Shown here: one piece after another, positions 6,924-8,464 of the stretch
How positions within the stretch are numbered: position 1 is the first letter of the stretch
Layout of the letters: the number at the start of each line of letters is the position of its first letter
Assembly: GCA_964563925.1 (NCBI GenBank)
Contig: CAZLZD010000101.1
Location: forward strand, 1-8,464
DNA from: JAUILA01 sp964563925
Lineage (GTDB): Bacteria; Bacteroidota; Bacteroidia; Cytophagales; Cyclobacteriaceae
Length of the DNA: 8,464 nt
Direction of reading: 5' to 3'
Position numbers and translations under genes: made by a program
The notes under the pieces: model-generated
Told to the model about the DNA's origin: nothing
What the model saw: only the letters and a program-made list of their open reading frames with translations
Database searches by the model: none

Positions 6924-8117
6924 TTAAAATTCTATTGACAGTGAGGTACCCCGCTCATCGCTTTCCCAGGTGCTGCTGCCATTCAGGTAGGCAACGAAAT
7001 TTCCGATGAGTCCGAGTCCAAACCCGGAAGAGTTTTTCTGTTCGTCGAGTCCGCCCTCGCCATTATCCGACAGCCTTAACAGAATTCCCTTAGAAGTCCG
7101 GGTCATGGCTATATTAATTACCGGATCACCGGTAGTATCAAAGGCGTGTTTAATGCTGTTGGAAATAAACTCAAAACAGATCAGTCCGCAATACACCGCC
7201 TTTTCCGAATCCAGAGTCAACTGGTCGTCCACCTCAAGGTTCCAGTTAATTGCCTTTGTTTCCATATTCTTCAACGAATCAGCAAATTGCTTCAGATAGG
7301 GCTTCATAGCGACCTCATTCATGATGTCGCTGCGCAGGAGCAGCTCATTGACCTTGCCTATGCCACTGATCCGCTCCAGCACACTATCCACATCGCCTGA
7401 CCTTAACGTATTGTCTTCGGACACTTTAAGATAGATCAGGCTGGAGATGAGTTGCAGATTATTCTTGATCCTGTGCTGGCTTTCCTTAAACAGCCGGTTG
7501 TTTAATTCAAGTTGTTGTTTCAGCTCATTCTCCGATTTAATCAACTCACTGGTCTGGTTTTTAATAATCTCCTTCAGCTGGGAGGGTGATTTAAATTCCA
7601 TCAGCATCGGAAATCGTTTGATGATCACGATCAGGGTAAGGGCTGAGACAATTGCGGTCACCAGCTTGACAGTAACACTGAGATTGTACAGGGGCTGCCA
7701 GAAGATAATGACGTCAATCAGGTGAGTAAGGCCGCAGGCCAGGATAAACAAGGCGAACAGAATGGCGATATCCTTATAGAGTATTTCTGAAGGCGGAAGA
7801 TTGCGCCGGAAATAAAAAATGGAGAGGGGTATGCCGAAGTAGCTGCCGAAAATCACGAAATCAGATACGACAGATGTCCATCCCTGCACGGTCGTCCAGC
7901 TGCCGCAGTCCCATCGTGCCGGCCAGTATTGGGTACTGAACATATTGGAGAATAAAAAGGAGACCTGGCTGAACAAGCCACTTTGCTGGACGTGGTTTGC
8001 CGAGCATTTTGTGATATCCTCACAGAACAGCGAGGCAGGGAGATAGCTTGCAAACAGTAAAATGGAAATGATCACGACGAATGTGACGGTCAACACGGTG
8101 ACAATACTGGAATTCAT
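6924..8117 (-). CDS. Ethylene-receptor-like membrane histidine kinase (ETR1_N-type sensor, HisKA_2, HATPase)
   Basis: This 397-residue sensor kinase has an extra N-terminal transmembrane helix (about 6-30) and a loop with Cys32, Cys38 and Cys71. Three further helices at about 80-165 match the ethylene-binding domain of ETR1 and SynEtr1. VSDFVIFGSYFGIPLSIFYF supplies Asp86, Tyr93, Ile96 and Pro97 (ETR1 Asp25, Tyr32, Ile35, Pro36). FILACGLTHLID supplies Ile125, Cys128 and His132 (ETR1 Ile62, Cys65, His69, the copper ligands). KLVTAIVSALT carries Lys151, aligned with the conserved ETR1 Lys91. A coiled linker (about 178-210) leads to a HisKA_2 region, ESQHRIKNNLQLISSL, with phosphoacceptor His215. 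A HATPase domain follows: FEFISNSIKHAF (N box, Asn320), SDNGEGG (G1, 350-356) and GFGLGL (G2, 365-370). There is no GAF or fused receiver domain; the partner regulator is encoded 57 bp upstream. Ligand binding is inferred, not shown, and ligands other than ethylene are possible. Confidence 0.88.
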   Translation of the reverse strand: MNSSIVTVLTVTFVVIISILLFASYLPASLFCEDITKCSANHVQQSGLFSQVSFLFSNMFSTQYWPARWDCGSWTTVQGWTSVVSDFVIFGSYFGIPLSIFYFRRNLPPSEILYKDIAILFALFILACGLTHLIDVIIFWQPLYNLSVTVKLVTAIVSALTLIVIIKRFPMLMEFKSPSQLKEIIKNQTSELIKSENELKQQLELNNRLFKESQHRIKNNLQLISSLIYLKVSEDNTLRSGDVDSVLERISGIGKVNELLLRSDIMNEVAMKPYLKQFADSLKNMETKAINWNLEVDDQLTLDSEKAVYCGLICFEFISNSIKHAFDTTGDPVINIAMTRTSKGILLRLSDNGEGGLDEQKNSSGFGLGLIGNFVAYLNGSSTWESDERGTSLSIEF

Positions 8118-8174
8118 TGGTTCAAAATAAGCATGGGTTGAACATTACGGTAATGACATGCTTTTCCAGCATGG

Positions 8175-8464
8175 TCAACGAGTGGTCAATTTTTGAATTA
8201 TCTCTTTGGCGCGGCCAAAATTGAACGGCTTGTCCAGGGTACTGCAATTACTTATTTCCCTGATTTCGGTTTCGTAATCGGACAACATCCCTGACAGAAA
8301 AATAATCGGACAATCACTCCGGGTACGCAGGAATTTAGCCACGTCTATGCCGGTTAATTCGCCCTTAAGATTGATATCTATCAGCACCAGCCTGAATTCC
8401 TCATGCACAGCTTGTCCTATAAACTCCTCCCCGGATGCGCACATAAGTGAGGTATTTAATCCAC
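8175..8464 (-). CDS. Receiver-domain response regulator, partial (start beyond the window)
   Basis: The visible part is the last 96 codons of a single-domain response regulator. The frame stays open to the window edge, so the internal ATG at 8444 is not the real start. The residues before it (GLNTSL) continue the usual first helix and second strand of a receiver domain. The missing part should hold the acidic pair of the fold. The phosphoacceptor aspartate is in LVLIDINLKG (codon 8376-8378). The conserved Ser is in IIFLSGM and the conserved Lys in LDKPF. The protein ends shortly after the final helix (KEIIQKLTTR), so there is no DNA-binding output domain at the C-terminus. It precedes the ethylene-receptor-like kinase by 57 bp in the same direction and is its probable partner. 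Its output is then likely by protein contact or phosphotransfer. Confidence 0.88.
   Translation of the reverse strand, partial: GLNTSLMCASGEEFIGQAVHEEFRLVLIDINLKGELTGIDVAKFLRTRSDCPIIFLSGMLSDYETEIREISNCSTLDKPFNFGRAKEIIQKLTTR

Noticed and set aside
8175..8444. Start of the response regulator at the ATG at 8444
   Set aside because: This would remove about the first third of a receiver domain, and the frame remains open upstream with receiver-like residues to the window edge. The gene is cut by the window, not truncated.

Overview
The window looks like a piece of a Bacteroidota chromosome, most likely a Cytophagales-type or related environmental member. Four things point there: a C-terminal type IX secretion (T9SS) sorting domain with the VYPNPSTGNF motif, a DUF6090-type membrane protein (GEIILVVIGILIALQIN), two lipoproteins with LVIVD-type beta-propeller repeats, and start codons without clear Shine-Dalgarno sequences. 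All six complete genes, plus a gene cut by the right edge, lie on the minus strand, so the window reads from right to left. Only a probable gene tail at the far left is on the plus strand.

From the right edge (transcription order), the first unit is a two-component system. A receiver-domain response regulator (8175-8464, start outside the window) is followed after 57 bp by a membrane histidine kinase (6924-8117). The kinase's transmembrane sensor matches the copper-dependent ethylene-binding domain of plant ETR1 and cyanobacterial SynEtr1. The positions equivalent to ETR1 Asp25, Tyr32, Ile35, Pro36, Ile62, Cys65 and His69 are all present. The output part is a HisKA_2 dimerisation/phosphoacceptor region and a HATPase domain. 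This is the most interesting content of the window.

Next, after a 217-bp gap holding an AT-only terminator-like hairpin and a long imperfect inverted repeat, comes a secreted clan GH-A-like glycoside hydrolase with a T9SS tail (4181-6706). Two candidate catalytic glutamates are visible. Another 206-bp gap with a 9-bp stem-loop separates it from two translationally overlapping LVIVD-repeat lipoprotein genes (3432-3974 and 2695-3444). These are followed by a DUF6090 membrane protein (1771-2529) and a lipoprotein with a fibronectin-III-like segment and PD40/TolB-like propeller repeats (258-1553). At the far left, 2-109 on the plus strand is probably the 3' end of a convergent gene.

Apart from the regulator-kinase pair and the overlapping lipoprotein pair, nothing in the sequence proves that these genes work together. 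No mobile element, CRISPR array, rRNA or tRNA was recognised. No intergenic gap exceeds about 220 bp. No convincing Bacteroidota-type promoter (TTG/TAnnTTTG) could be placed in any of the gaps.
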